A stretch of 64,000 nt of DNA from Arthrinium phaeospermum (taxonomy: Eukaryota; Ascomycota; Sordariomycetes; Amphisphaeriales; Apiosporaceae). The stretch spans positions 1,116,001 to 1,180,000 of the forward strand of contig QYRS01000005.1 in assembly GCA_006503535.1 (NCBI GenBank), in the 5' to 3' direction. Position 1 is the stretch's first letter. Each line of letters starts with the position of its first letter. The notes beneath the pieces were generated by a model. It was given only the letters and a program-made list of their open reading frames with translations. It did not search any database and was not told the origin of the DNA. Positions 32,606-44,832 of this stretch are shown piece after piece. The position numbers and the translations under genes are program-made.

Positions 32606-33432
32606 ATGGGTTTCAGCGTGCTCCTCAAGGCTCTCGGGGTGGCGATCCTTGCCGCCCAGGCCTTCGCTGAGCCTATCCAGCAGCGTGATCCTATTGGTAA
32701 CGGAGACATTGTCGGCCTTCCCGAGTCGGTGCCTTCCGGTACCGCTGGCGAGCTATACTTGAAGTATAAGCCGTATCTTCTCCGCGATTCAGGCTGCGTT
32801 CCCTACCCAGCTGTCGACTCTCAGGGTAACACCAAGTGCGTGGAGCAGCTTCCTCTCCCTATGTCTTGAAGAAGACCATCAACCGAGAACGTTAACATCA
32901 TTAATCATCATGTGCTGATTCGTGAGACAGTGAGGGTCTCGAGCCCAAGGGCAGCCCATCTGCCGACTGCCTCGCCAGCACCGGCCAGATCTACGCGCGC
33001 GCGGCGACCGTGAACGGGAGCCACGCCATCATGTACGCGTGGTACTGGCCGAAGGACGAGCCGTCCGAGTGGGAGTCGTGGCTGGGCATCGGGCACCGGC
33101 ACGACTGGGAGTCGGTGGTGGTGTGGCTCGCGTCCGAGTCTCCGGGGGCCGCGGTCCTGGGCGTGGCGGCCTCGGGCCACGGCAAGTACACCACGACCAA
33201 GAGCCCGCCCTTCAAGGACGACGGCGTCCTCATCAAGTACTACAGCATCATCGGCCTGTTGGACCACTCCCTCGGCTTCACCGCCTCCGTCGGCCAGCAG
33301 CAGCCCCTGGTCGCGTGGGAGAGCTTGACGGGCGTGGCGCAGAATGCACTATCGACTACGGATTTCGGCGATGCTACGGTGCCTTTCATCGACGCTGAGT
33401 TCACGAAGCATTTGGAGAGTGCTGCACTCTAA
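32606..33432 (+). CDS. Secreted necrosis- and ethylene-inducing-like protein (NLP, NPP1 family)
   Basis: Model: join(32606..32835, 32931..33432), 243 aa. The 95-bp intron uses a GTGCGT donor, a GCTGAT branch-like site and a GACAG acceptor. Residues 1-21 form a clear signal peptide. The mature part has the family heptapeptide GHRHDWE and an upstream acidic residue in the PKD segment, which in characterised NLPs help bind a divalent cation. Two cysteines, one in each exon, match the type 1 disulfide arrangement. Length is normal for type 1 NLPs and no break or premature stop is seen. Family members are secreted, and cytolytic ones act on plant membranes; other members are non-toxic, and the sequence does not decide which applies here. 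The gene stands alone, between BZZ1 and the MFS gene. The exact donor is inferred from frame and family fit. Confidence 0.88.
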
Positions 33433-34034
33433 GCTTTCATGTTAATGTTAAAGGTAGAGGAATGAGGATTGACAGAATTGAGCACATCACGCTTCGTATA
33501 TACTCAAAATATAGTAGGATTAGAATGGACATTGCTTATAAATCAATAAACATGTATCCCTTATCATGGTATTGTATTGGCCCTTGCTGGACGATTTTCC
33601 AATCGACCCTGAATTGATGAGGAAGTTGCGAATGTCTGGTGCGATCAGCTGGCCACTTCCATTTAACACTGTTAGTAGGATGTATTTAGATACATACTTG
33701 TCATTCATGACCGTGCAAGGAAGCTGCATTGCCTCCGGTGGCTCACATGAACAACCTACCACTTCAATGTTGGATCTATCTCCTCGACCTCGTCTACATA
33801 CGCCAAGAAACAACCCTCATCATCTCTACGCAAATCCTCTGGTTTGTCTCCTTTGGTCTTCAACTCTCTAGCCTTACCCCGAACCTCACCATCGACCTAT
33901 TTCATATCCCTATACTATCTTCACGATACACTGGCCACTAGCCATAACCCTGACTCTGTCATGGGATCTTTGGGCACTGGACTTTCTCGGTCTCAGTGGT
34001 CGCCAATGATTACCCGATCTCCCCAAACCACCTG
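33433..34034. other. Intergenic region upstream of the MFS gene
   Basis: About 600 bp between two plus-strand genes. It includes the NLP 3' UTR and the MFS leader, the latter pyrimidine-rich around 33780-33900. An ATG at 33961 opens another frame and could be an upstream ORF. No separate gene is supported. Confidence 0.45.
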
Positions 34035-37000
34035 ATGAACCCGATTCCTAGGCGGCAAGCCTCGAGTGCACCACCTGCGAGGCAACGAGTGACTGCCGCC
34101 AAACTGATCCAATTCCGACGTTCTCTGGTTCGTGGATCGGAGTCGGCAATCGAGTCCCTGGACTACCACAACCTTCCCGAGCACTCCTCTGCAACTTCCG
34201 TTAGAATCCGGCTTGGTCAATCTTTCGACATGGATCGTCAAGGTGACCAGGCAGCAACCAAGAAGCAGGAACAAATCGCAGTTCCCGGAGATCTCTTCGC
34301 TCAATACCAACCAGAGCGGATATCAGCACGCGATGCTGAGGTATCCCCAAAAGCCAGTGTTCGCCCAAGTCCCTCAAATATGTCACTGAGAGCTCCTAGC
34401 ACGCGGCCTGCCTCCATTCGGTCAACCGGTTCGAAGAATGGCTCCTATAGACATGCCTTGTTGAAATCAGGGGCATCTCAACAACATTTGGCTGAAAAGG
34501 ATCTACCTGCACCTCCTATACTCACTCAAGGCACCCCCCTTCTTTTGAAGGACCCCTCTCCCACGACCGACGTCGAGCCTCCTCCATTGACAAAGGAAGA
34601 TACAAGGAACAACTCGTTGGACAATACCTATTCGGAGCCAGTGGCTTTGGACAGCACAGAACGCAAACCTCCCGGCATCGTCTGTATTGACCCAGCTCTG
34701 CACGCCCCTGGTGATCACTCGAAGGTTCACCATCCCGGGCTCGTCAGCAGAGCAGATTTCTGCGATGCAGGGACAGAAGTAGAACGTGACTCTCCTACCA
34801 GGACTCCAGAGACTCAAGGCTCGTTGTCTCCTCCTCAGCTCATCACTGGCCGAGTCTTCCGTACTTTGACTGGTGGGGACATTTGCGAAGCCGAAGTCGA
34901 CGTTTCAAAACACTTCCATGGAGACCACAGTGCAATGACGAAGGTACGGCCTGCTGTGCAGCCGATGTTGCAGGAAGTATCGCACTCTGGCCATGAAGGG
35001 ATCTCTAAGGTCCAGCCAGCCGATGTTAGTGACTCCATGACTGTCATCCGCCAAAGCGAAAGTTCTACCGACCCTCAACCAAATGAGCCTTATCGCCATG
35101 AGGCGTACAGCCACCAAGGTCACGTTTCAGTCGATAAAGTGCAATCGTATCATGGCCTACCAAAATCACCCTCCACACCCCCCGAAGGCGCAGAATCAAT
35201 TCCTCGTCTATCGATCAGTTCCCCCCTACCAGCAGGTCAACCCCTCCCCGATGAGGAGGAGTCATTCAAGGCTGCCTCCTACTGGGGTGATATCCCTATA
35301 CAAGTTGACAATAAGGAGACGAGAAGCGGCAGAGGATCTCTCGAGGGCTTCCCTCTGATCAATGTTGACAATTCAAAACAGCAAACGTCAATAGCAGTTG
35401 CGCACGAACATCGACCAGGGTCAAGCACACGCTCCTTCAGCGTCAACGCATTGCAAGAACGACTTGGGCTGCAGCAGCCTCTGAACCAGGGGCGAAGATC
35501 GACAAGTCATGTATCCCGAGGCTTGGAAGAGATGAGCCGGGAGAACAAGCCAAATCGAGAAGCCCAACCCTTTCTGCCAGAGGGATTTGACCCGAGGCGT
35601 GCTACACAATGGCTCCGTGAGCTTCTCAAATATAAAAAGTCAACCCATCATCGACTGACGCAGTTACCGGAGAAGATACACCCCAGACACGAGAAGCATA
35701 GTCACCAAAGCTCATTGGATGATTCTGCTAAGGAAGCTTTGACGGCAGTCACTACCTTCTCTGACAAAAATGCCGCTGATACCAATGCCATCAACGACGC
35801 CATGACAAATCTCGAACAGCTGCTGAACGAGGCTTTACACATTGCCAACAATGTCACGGAACCACATGAGCAAAACCACATCGATGATGGGGAACTCGAT
35901 GATCGGCATTGGTATACCCGCAAGGACACCTTGTCCGAGATCTCGCGGCCCGCCAGTGTTCACGAGAGCCTTCTGGATGATACGAGTGAAGACGATGAGC
36001 ATATGCCAGGGTTTTGTACACCACCAATAGTCTTTGTTGGAGCGGTTGAGGGACTGACCCATGGGTGTGAGGCTCTTCCTCTGAGATCAATGGAGCGCAA
36101 GGGTCTGCTACCCCCTGAACTTCCCCGGGATCAGGTTAGGGGGCCGCAACTGCCTCGACGGAAATCAAGTTTGCAAATGCGAATCACAAAACAAAGCGAT
36201 CACAGTCCAGTTTTGCCGATGTCACCACCCGACAAGCATTCAAGGCGAAAGAGTACACACCCTGCCCCATATGCGTATGTTGAAGACCACCAACCAATGA
36301 TCAACAAACGTCACATCAAGGATGTGCCAAACAGCAGAGAAGTCCACGACTACATCCGTGTCTTTCACCAACCGCCGCTCACTTCACGGCTAAGCTCGAA
36401 GAGCCTTTCCAGAAATGCCAACAGGCAGGAGACTCCCTACACTCAGCAAAAGGCAGTTACTGAAATTCGTCGCATAGAGGCAGACGCCTGTAGCTTAGAT
36501 GGCAGCGCATCCGGTGACGAGACCGCCGCTGGCACGCTGCCCAGACAGCAAAATCCCATCGAACTGATGGGTTTTGGTGTGCAACCACCAGATCATCCTC
36601 ACCATAAAAGGACTGTACATGCCACAGGAGCCTCGATTCGACGTTCGGCGGCGAACAAAGCACGCGAGTTGCGCAACGTTAGCCTCCGAGGAAGATCTCA
36701 TGTCAGTATTCGTGACGCAAACTTCAGCCTAACCAAATCACGCAAAAGGCAGCCTATTGCTCGGGACTGGTCCCCCATCCGGAAGTATTATGCAGCCACT
36801 GTGGCGTGCATCAGCACTGCTTTGATAGGTATTCTCATTGGAATATACGCTGGACTGGTTCCCTCCATTCAGTACTTCATCGTTGATTTCAATCACTCGG
36901 CGATCCTGGGCAACGTCGGCCTATACCTTGGCATGGCATTCCCGACTTTCTTCTGTTGGCCACTGCCATTGCTGCATGGTCGTAAACCATATATCCTGAC

Positions 37001-39223
37001 CAGTCTAGCTGTGGCGATGCCGTTGTTGTTTCCCCAAGCTTTGGCGATCAGTACCCCCAGGATCACCTACACCAGTCTTTGGACCACAGCACTACTATTG
37101 TCCAGGGCACTGATGGGGGTGGCTTTGGGGTTTGCCAGTATGAACTTCCACTCTATTCTGACAGACTTGTTTGGCGTCTCCTTGATGAGCAGAAACCCAC
37201 ATGGCGAGCTTGTAGACGACTATGATGTAAGAAGACACGGCGGGGGGCTTGGTGTATGGCTGGGGATCTGGACGTAGTGCTTCATCGGGTCTCTTGGGCT
37301 TGGTTTTCTCATCGGTGCGCTGGTAATCAACACCCTTCAACCCTCATGGGGTATTTACATCAGTATCATACTGATTGCCGGCGTACTCATACTGAATGTA
37401 CTGACGCCCGAGGTTCGTCGGTCAGCATGGAGGCGGTCGGTGGCAGAAGTCAAAGTTGGGGACCGGGTTTCTCGACGGGTAGCCCGGGGAGAAATCATGA
37501 TGCATCGCGTCAAAGACGGTCCCAGATGGTGGGGCCAGGAAATGTATCACGGCATTGCACTTTCGCTGGAAATGCTGCGACAACCGGGTTTCGCTACAAT
37601 GGCCGTATACTTGGCTTGGATCTATGCCCAGATCGTCCTGATCATCGTGGTAAGATTCAGCCGTCAACATTAAGAATCCCATCGACCACTGACAAACGAA
37701 TGCAGTTACTCGGATCACTGACGTCGAGGTATTATCGACTGCATTCGCCTCTGGTTGGTGCTGCAGTCTCGTCCGTTACCATCGGTGCTTTGATTGCAGT
37801 CCCCTTTCAAAAGGCAAACTTCTTCTCGAGGGCCCGATACAATCCCGTGGCCACCAACAGCATGACCATCACCAGCAACCTGGCTTGGACCTCGCATCTA
37901 GTGCGTCGGGCAATCTTCATCCTTGTACTCCCGATTGCAGGTGCCATGTATGCTGTGTTTTCATACGGCCCTCCCGTCCCCGTTGCAGTCCCCTGCTTAT
38001 TTGCGGCATTGGTAGGGTTCTTGTCGTGCCTAGCAATATCCGAATGCAACGGAATAATCATGGAGACGTGGGACTGTTCTGACCTCGAGCCTGGCATGAC
38101 TGGCCGTTCCAGAAACCCGAACAACGTGGAAAAGCGTACGAATTATTCTTCCTTCCCACGCGTCACAGCAGGATATGCAATTGTCCACACCTTTGGTTTC
38201 GTATTTGCGGCCGGGGCCACTGGGATCGGCGGCATAGCCCGGAGAAACCTGGGGCAAAGGGCAGCCACAGGAGTGGTAGCCGCTATCCTGTTCGTCTTGA
38301 CGTTATTGCTGATCAGCGTCCTCATTCGCTTCAGACATGTCCAAATCATCCCAGATTCGAGGACAGCCGAGATGGAAAGGTGGACAGAAGCGCGCAGGGA
38401 CAGTCTCCGACGACGAGAATCCGCGATCGCCGCAGCCAAAGCCACTGGGCGTAAAGATCTGGAAGCTATACCCGAGGAGGACGTTGGGTGGAGGCCCCTC
38501 GTCATTGGCAACCCATTGGACAAAAATCGACGTATGAATATCCTCGAGCTTGGTTCCTTGACGCGCTGGAGCGAGATTCGCAGGAAGAACCGGCTGATCG
38601 ATGAGGGAACTCATCTCAACCGGCAGGCACTGGAAGCAGCCCGTACTGAGCTTGGGCACAGAGGGATGGAAGTATATGGAGATCTGCAGCGAGGTGGTGC
38701 CATGGTCGGAGAACTCGTACGGAAAGTCAGCAAGAGGAGCCTACGCAGCAGGAGAAGCGATACGTCGAGTGACGAAGAGGGGGGCCACAACCACAAGGCA
38801 GGCAACGCTGGGCCCGTTAGAGCCGGTCTTGGCCACAGCCATGTCTCATACCCGGCCGAGCTCTTCACCGAGCGTGAATGCGTCATGGGCCAGACTGTAG
38901 AGGAAGAAGGAGAGGAGAGTTCGTCGGTTGACGAACCGCCTCAAGATGCCTATGTCAGGAGCCGCTCGCAGGATCACAAGTCGCATCGAACGCCCAAGGT
39001 CCAGCCATATGCGGGTTTCGAGCAGCAAGAAGTCCGAGGCGGCGTGCATTACTCCCCGGCAGACGGACATGAAGCTGATGCAGAAGGCAGTCGCCAAGAG
39101 CATGCGTCGCACATGGCAACCAAAATCAAGGGGACGGCGGATGCGGAACTGGAAAGCATTGGTCAAGAACACCGGCCTCACACGGAAAATAGAGACGGAC
39201 ACCCAGCTACCGATAGGTTATGA
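34035..39223 (+). CDS. Very large MFS-type 12-TM transporter with an in-frame TAG
   Basis: Model: join(34035..37649, 37706..39223), 1710 codons before the stop, if the TAG at 37275-37277 (codon 1081) is read through or spliced out. The 56-bp intron (GTAAGA, branch CCACTGACAA, TGCAG) is clear. About 910 Ser/Pro/His-rich, probably disordered N-terminal residues precede twelve hydrophobic segments. A GRKPYI motif between TM2 and TM3 matches MFS motif A, and a long loop with RRSAWRRS lies after TM6. A tail of about 300 polar residues follows TM12. Fungal relatives are usually annotated as MFS or polyamine-type transporters; the substrate is unknown. The TAG falls in TM5, where the surrounding HGGGLGVWLGIWT...CFIGSLGLGF looks like conserved protein with Trp replaced. 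Alternatively GTAAGA at 37227 and the TAG itself bound a 51-bp phase-0 intron. I chose the ATG at 34035; the frame opens earlier only with GTG. Confidence 0.78.
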
Positions 39224-40501
39224 GGGGTTCAATTAACCTAGATGGCGGTGGCCATTACAGATCAAAGAAGGGCGGAAGACGGGACTAGTGAGATTGCGAT
39301 AACAACACATGTTGATATACTTTATAAAGCATCAACTTCTTCCAAATCAATGCAGCCTGTATCGTGAAATCTCGTTGGCGCCGAATGTATGTTTTGAGAA
39401 CGTACGTTCATAGAATGGATCTGTGGCTGGTGAGGGACCATGGTGTTTGGCGCTCACGCACGCCCTAAGGATGGCACTAAGTAGGAAGGAGCAGCATTAT
39501 TAATAAGTCGGCATCAAATGATTGTAGGTTGATGCAATTGGATTTCTAAGCATGTGCGGATTTGGAGACGACGAGTTTCGTAGCCGGCCCACAACCGTGA
39601 CTCGACTAAGTCTCTAATAATACCACTTGAGGGAAATATATGAGGAGCAAAACGAGACGAGACGGACGAAAGTGCCCATTATTAAAAGGCACCGGCTTCT
39701 GCATTCTGGGGTTTTTTCGCGATTCCCAGCGGTGGCTGACGATAAGACTAGTTTCACTAACACCGAAAAACCACCCCTCCCGAACCGGCCATCCATCATC
39801 GTCCATTGGCAGCGAATTGGAGCGACTGCAACTGCCTTGGGGTATTGCGTGCTTTCTTCTGCCGGGGTCCGTTATTGGAAGCCAGTCAACCGGCATCAAC
39901 AGTGAACGAACGCAACTGCTCATTTTGCGCAACGTTGATCCTCGAGAACCACGAGCATCCTTGCTGCCAGAAGAAGTCAGTCTGGTTCTTGTGCGGGGCA
40001 GGATCATCGTGTCATTGAAGAAGATACCTACCTACCTATCTATCTAGGCGTATCGGTTTTGTTACCGGAACACCCAGAGTCATCCAAAAAGGGCGTCTAA
40101 GCAGCCTAAGAAAAAAAAAAGTCACAGAAAAACGGCATTAAACCCCCCGATACCACGCAATCCCAAGTTATCTCCGGGCATGATACAGCCTTCCCGAACA
40201 CCCTAAATCAACAAACATCTAACTTCATTGCTTGGCCGAGCCTCTTATAAAGTTATAGAGCATTGCAATTCCTAGGTTGGTCGATCCGAATGAACTGCCT
40301 CAAGTACTGTATTCAATATTTGCTTGAGTGTACTGCTCTTTGAGTGTCTCGGCACTAATGGCCTACAGTTCTACATTCCTTCAGTACATATATAGGTGCT
40401 GCAAGGTCCGCCGCCCATAACAAAATCGTCGCCAATTGCTCATTGCGGGTAGCAACGGGACCAGCCGCTTATTCTCCTTATCTCTTTTATCTCTATCCAG
40501 G
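39224..40501. other. Intergenic region, MFS gene / glutamate-cysteine ligase
   Basis: About 1.3 kb with no supported gene. ORFs of up to 135 codons at 39606-40047 occur on both strands, overlap, and show no domain. The right end is the promoter and leader of the ligase gene. Confidence 0.5.
40246..40252 (+). promoter_or_regulatory. Candidate TATA element for the glutamate-cysteine ligase gene
   Basis: TATAAAG about 250 bp upstream of the start codon at 40502, in AT-rich DNA. Position and sequence only; weakly supported. Confidence 0.3.
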
Positions 40502-42885
40502 ATGGGTTTGCTGTACGTGACACCCCAGATCCAATGGTGTTCGGCCATGGTGACTGACATGGATATTTGGGTAGTGCTGAAGGCACGGCTCTGGACTGGC
40601 CGGATGCCAAGAAGAACGCAAATCAAGTTAGAGAATGGGGCATCAAGGTATGTCTGCCGATGCAGCGCTTCTTCTTGAAGGCGCCCCTATCTGGAAGTCG
40701 ACGAGACTGACGCGGCTTTGCAGCAATTACTCGAAATATGGAACAAGGCCAAAACCAAGGAGCGAGATGCTCTACTATGGGGTGATGAGGTGACTATTCT
40801 CCATTGACTTGCACAACCTGCATCGGATCGTTGACTGGGACCCTAGGTCGAGTACCTGGTTGTGACGTACTCCAAGGATGAGCCCAAGGTGCTTTTGTCG
40901 CTTCGCCAGGCTGATATTCTCACTGCTTTGGCTGCCGACGAAGAGCTCTCCAACCAGGGAGGTGGTGTACCGGCCATTCAGGAGACTCAAAGCCAACAGT
41001 AAGTTCATTGCTTTTCCCATGTTTCGCCAGGTCGTACCTGCTTGCTAACACGCCGACAGCACCAACCCACTTCCAGTCTTCCACCCTGAATTCGGGCGAT
41101 TCATGCTCGAGGCAACCCCTGGAAAGCCATGGGGCATTGGATTCAAAGAACTCCTAGGGGTTGAGCCGGATATGAAGCTCAGGTAAGCTCGGAGGGGACT
41201 CCCCGAATTGTGACACCCTCTAACAGGCCTTCAGGAGGAAGATCGCCAAGGAGCACATGAAAAGCAACGAGTACCCCATCACTCTCACAACGTTCCCCCA
41301 ACTAGGAGTACCAGGGGTTTTCACTGATCCCTACTACCCGCCCTCTGGATCCAAACTTCGCTCGCAATTTGTGCCTGATGAGATTGCTAACCCCCATATC
41401 CGCTTTCCCACACTGGCCGCCAACATCCGCTGGAGACGCGGCAGGAAAGTCCAAGTCAACGTCCCCGTTTTCCATGACAAGAACACACCCAATCCTTGGA
41501 AGGACCCTAGTGTAAACTACGATCTCCATAACTGGCCGGAAGATGATGACGTGAGAAACGGTGCTTCCCCCGACAACTTCATCCACATGGATGCCATGGC
41601 TTTCGGCATGGGGAGCTGTTGTCTGCAAATCACCTTCCAGGCCAAAAACATTACCGAGGGCCGAAAAATGTACGACCAACTGAGTCCCATCGGCCCCATC
41701 ATGCTGGCCCTCACAGCGGCCACCCCTATTTATAAGGGGTTCCTGGCAGACACCGACGTCCGCTGGAACCAAATCAGCAGGGCTGTCGATGACCGCACGA
41801 AGGAGGAGCTTGGCGAAGAGGTGTGTTGATTCTCTTCTCTGGCTCTGAATTATTGTACTGACATGAAGTAGCCCCTGAAGCACAGCCGCTGGAGGATACC
41901 TAAATCACGATATGCATCCAACTCCACGTACATCTCTACAGACAACCGCTTACGGCCAGAGTACCTTGACCCTGACCTGATCATTGACGAGGACATTAAG
42001 GAAAAGCTGATGGAGGGCGGCATGGATGACCGTCTTGCCACGCACTTTGCTCATCTGTTTATTCGAGACCCCATTGTCATCTTTGCCGAGGACCTTGAGG
42101 AGCTTGACATGTCCAAAGCGGATCACTTCGAAAACATCCAGTCGACGAACTGGCAACACATGCGGTTCAAGCCCCCGCCGGCTGGAAGTGACATTGGCTG
42201 GCGCGTCGAGTTCCGACCGATGGAGATCCAAATCACCGACTTTGAGAACGCAGCCTTCTCGGTCTTCATGGTCCTGATCACCCGCGCCATCCTGTCCTTC
42301 GACCTCAACTTCTACATACCCATCGCCAAGGTCGACGACAATATGGAGACGGCACACGCGCGCGACGCCGTCCTCAACAAGAAGTTCTATTTCCGCAAGA
42401 ACCCCTTCCCCACGCGACCGGCGAGAGGAGGTGGCGCATCGGGCACCTCGACGCCAATGGTTAGCCGCCCCCCGACGCCGACGGGTCCCGTGGAGGACGA
42501 GTATGCGCTCATGAGCATCGACGAGGTGATCAACGGCTCGCACTCGGAGGAAAACAACTTCCCCGGCCTCATCCCCATAGTCGAGAGCTACCTCGACTCG
42601 GTCAACGTCGATGTGCAGACGCGCTGCGAGCTGGCGACGTACCTCGACCTCATCCGGCGCCGGGCCAGCGGCGAGCTCTGGACCGCGGCCCGCTGGATCC
42701 GCGACTTTGTCGACCGCCACCCGGCCTACCAGCACGACAGCGCTGTCGGTGACGAGGTCACAAAGGACCTCGTCGGTTCGGTTATCGACATCACCGACCG
42801 GGAGCAGGAGGGTAAAGGGTGGAAGGGGCTCGACGTGCCGGACTTGGAAAAGCTGCTCGGCAAGTTCAGGGGTGGCTGCAGATGA
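40502..42885 (+). CDS. GSH1: Glutamate-cysteine ligase catalytic subunit (gamma-glutamylcysteine synthetase)
   Basis: Model: join(40502..40512, 40575..40647, 40724..40789, 40847..40998, 41060..41182, 41235..41820, 41872..42885), 674 aa, seven exons. The first exon is 11 bp (Met-Gly-Leu plus two bases). Six introns of 51-76 bp have clean donors and CTGAC/CTAAC branch sites. The N-terminus MGLLAEGTALDWPDAKK, then LLWGDEVEYLVV, PEFGRFMLEATPGKPWG, and HMDAMAFGMGSCCLQITFQ with its preceding PDNF, are signatures of the eukaryotic GCS family (Pfam GCS). The enzyme joins glutamate and cysteine using ATP, the rate-limiting step of glutathione synthesis in the cytosol. Length is normal. A Gly/Pro/Thr-rich insert at about 42420-42490 is probably a surface loop. 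No partner gene is adjacent. Confidence 0.94.
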
Positions 42886-44649
42886 TCATCTTGTTTTCCT
42901 TGCTCTCTCTCTTCACAGACGAACCATGAAGCTAGATTCTCGTTCCTCGTTGTTCAGTAGAGAGATACACAATACATATAGTTCACATCATCACATGACG
43001 CCTCAGGCCGTTACATGGGTTCGTAGCGTTGTTTGCGGCCCTCTTCACGATAATCATGGGCATCGTATGTTTTTAGGCAGTCTCTTGCTCGTTTACTTGG
43101 CTGCAGAGGACTCTCTTGTCTACTAATCACGTCTCGGGGGGCTCATGGATTACATAGGTTGAGGCAATTGCGGCTCGACGAGGCCGATGAAGCCAAGGAT
43201 GCATTCCCTGCTGATTCATTTCCCGTGGGTGTCGTCAGGCGGGAGCTTCAACAAGGCAATCAACACTCTTGCACACTGCCTGCTACAGAAAGAGGAACAT
43301 GGAAGCGGACGTCACTCCGAGCCCCAACTCAATTCCAGTTGAAGTCACATGCCGATGGCGCCTCCCATCTAAGATGACGCTACCGGTCTTGTGAAGAGAA
43401 CGGTTGCCTGTTGCCTCGGCATCAGACGATCAGCGTTGTATCTCTGATAAAGGTGTACGTGTTATCGCGGACCGGCAATCCGGGAGATGGCCGGGGGCCT
43501 GTCGATCTTTGCATCTATCACTACTCTTGGGTACCGTGCCCCCTTTCTCTACCGTTTGGGCCTACCGGCCGGGGAGCAGAGGGCAAAGGGCCGACGGGGA
43601 ACGTCTCGCAATATACACCTGGACCGGGATGGAGGCGCAATTGATCTCGAGATGAGATGGTAATGGCACGTCGCCCCCAAGCAAGAGGATCCCGCGGTGG
43701 TGCGGCCATCGAACTATCGAAAACTAGAATCAAGCCGTTGTGGTTCGACGGAGCGCGCAGATCCATCGAATCGGGCGCGGGAGAGGGAGGGAGATGAAAG
43801 CATCGCCCATGGCGGGTTTTCTCTCGTCTTCTCATCGCGAGATCTATCGGGAGACCACTCAGATAGACGAACGTCGTCGTCCCCAACAATCCGACGCTCA
43901 TGATGTCAACTGCTGCCCACCTAACAGCAGCGGGCGGCGGCGGCGGCGGCAGCTGCTGCATGAGGGAGGTAGGGGGGCCAGGGAGGCAGGCATGTCGATT
44001 CTATTTCGCGACTTGCCATTACCCACCGGGCTTCGGGTCTCGGACTCGACCTTCTCAGTCCTGATACAATGACAAGGTCTATCTATCTCACTGCTGATCT
44101 TGGCGGTTTGCGTATTGAGGGAGCTCCATCCATTCAGATGCGATTGGCTTGTTGCGAGTAAGTAAGGTAGGTACAAGTACGGAGGGTTGCTACCACCTGT
44201 CACCTGTCACCTGCTGCTGGTAGGTCATGTAGCTACATGGCTCAGACAGCTGGAGACAGGCCACACAGACTTGATGGCTGCCACTACCACCCTCCCCTCG
44301 CTCGCTCGCTGCGCCAGTGCGTGCTGTGCCTCGCTCTCCAAGATTAAAAACAGAGGCTGCGCTGCACTGGGACAACAGGCAAAGTACGGTACGGGCTCGG
44401 CTGCAAGCGATACGATCTTAGAGGGGACTCCATCCATTCACACCGCCCCTTGAACCTTGACAGGGCCCCGTAACGCGTCGTGGAATGCAACGGTATCTGG
44501 GTATCTGATCACCACGCCGGAAGTATGTATGCCCAGAATTTCTCGACGAGGGCCAGAAAAAAATAAAAACTGGAAATCAAAAGAGTCCCCAGTAGCCGCC
44601 CGCCTCACTTTTCGGGTGGACCTGGTCACCCGAGAGCCCGCCCGCCCGT

Positions 44650-44832
44650 AGGAAGGACCTAGTTAGGCTACCACCACCACACTGTACCTACAACCACTAC
44701 CTACATACCTACTACCAAATGCCAATGCCAACCATCGCCTACATACGCCTACGCCAATACCATGACCATTACCACTGCATAACCCGCTGCACCACCCACC
44801 CTGCCACCCTACCACCTTACCACCTACCCTAC
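44650..44832. repeat. G-poor, CCTA/ACC-rich asymmetric tract
   Basis: About 180 bp whose plus strand has very little G and is dominated by ACC, CTA and CCTAC words. It is not the telomeric CCCTAA repeat. Such skew can mark non-B DNA or old simple-repeat expansion. Confidence 0.7.

Noticed and set aside
33996..34034. Start of the MFS protein at 33996
   Set aside because: The codon is GTG; the first in-frame ATG is at 34035. An extra upstream exon remains possible but I could not support one.
44650..44832. Interstitial telomere repeat
   Set aside because: The words are ACC/CCTAC and not tandem CCCTAA.
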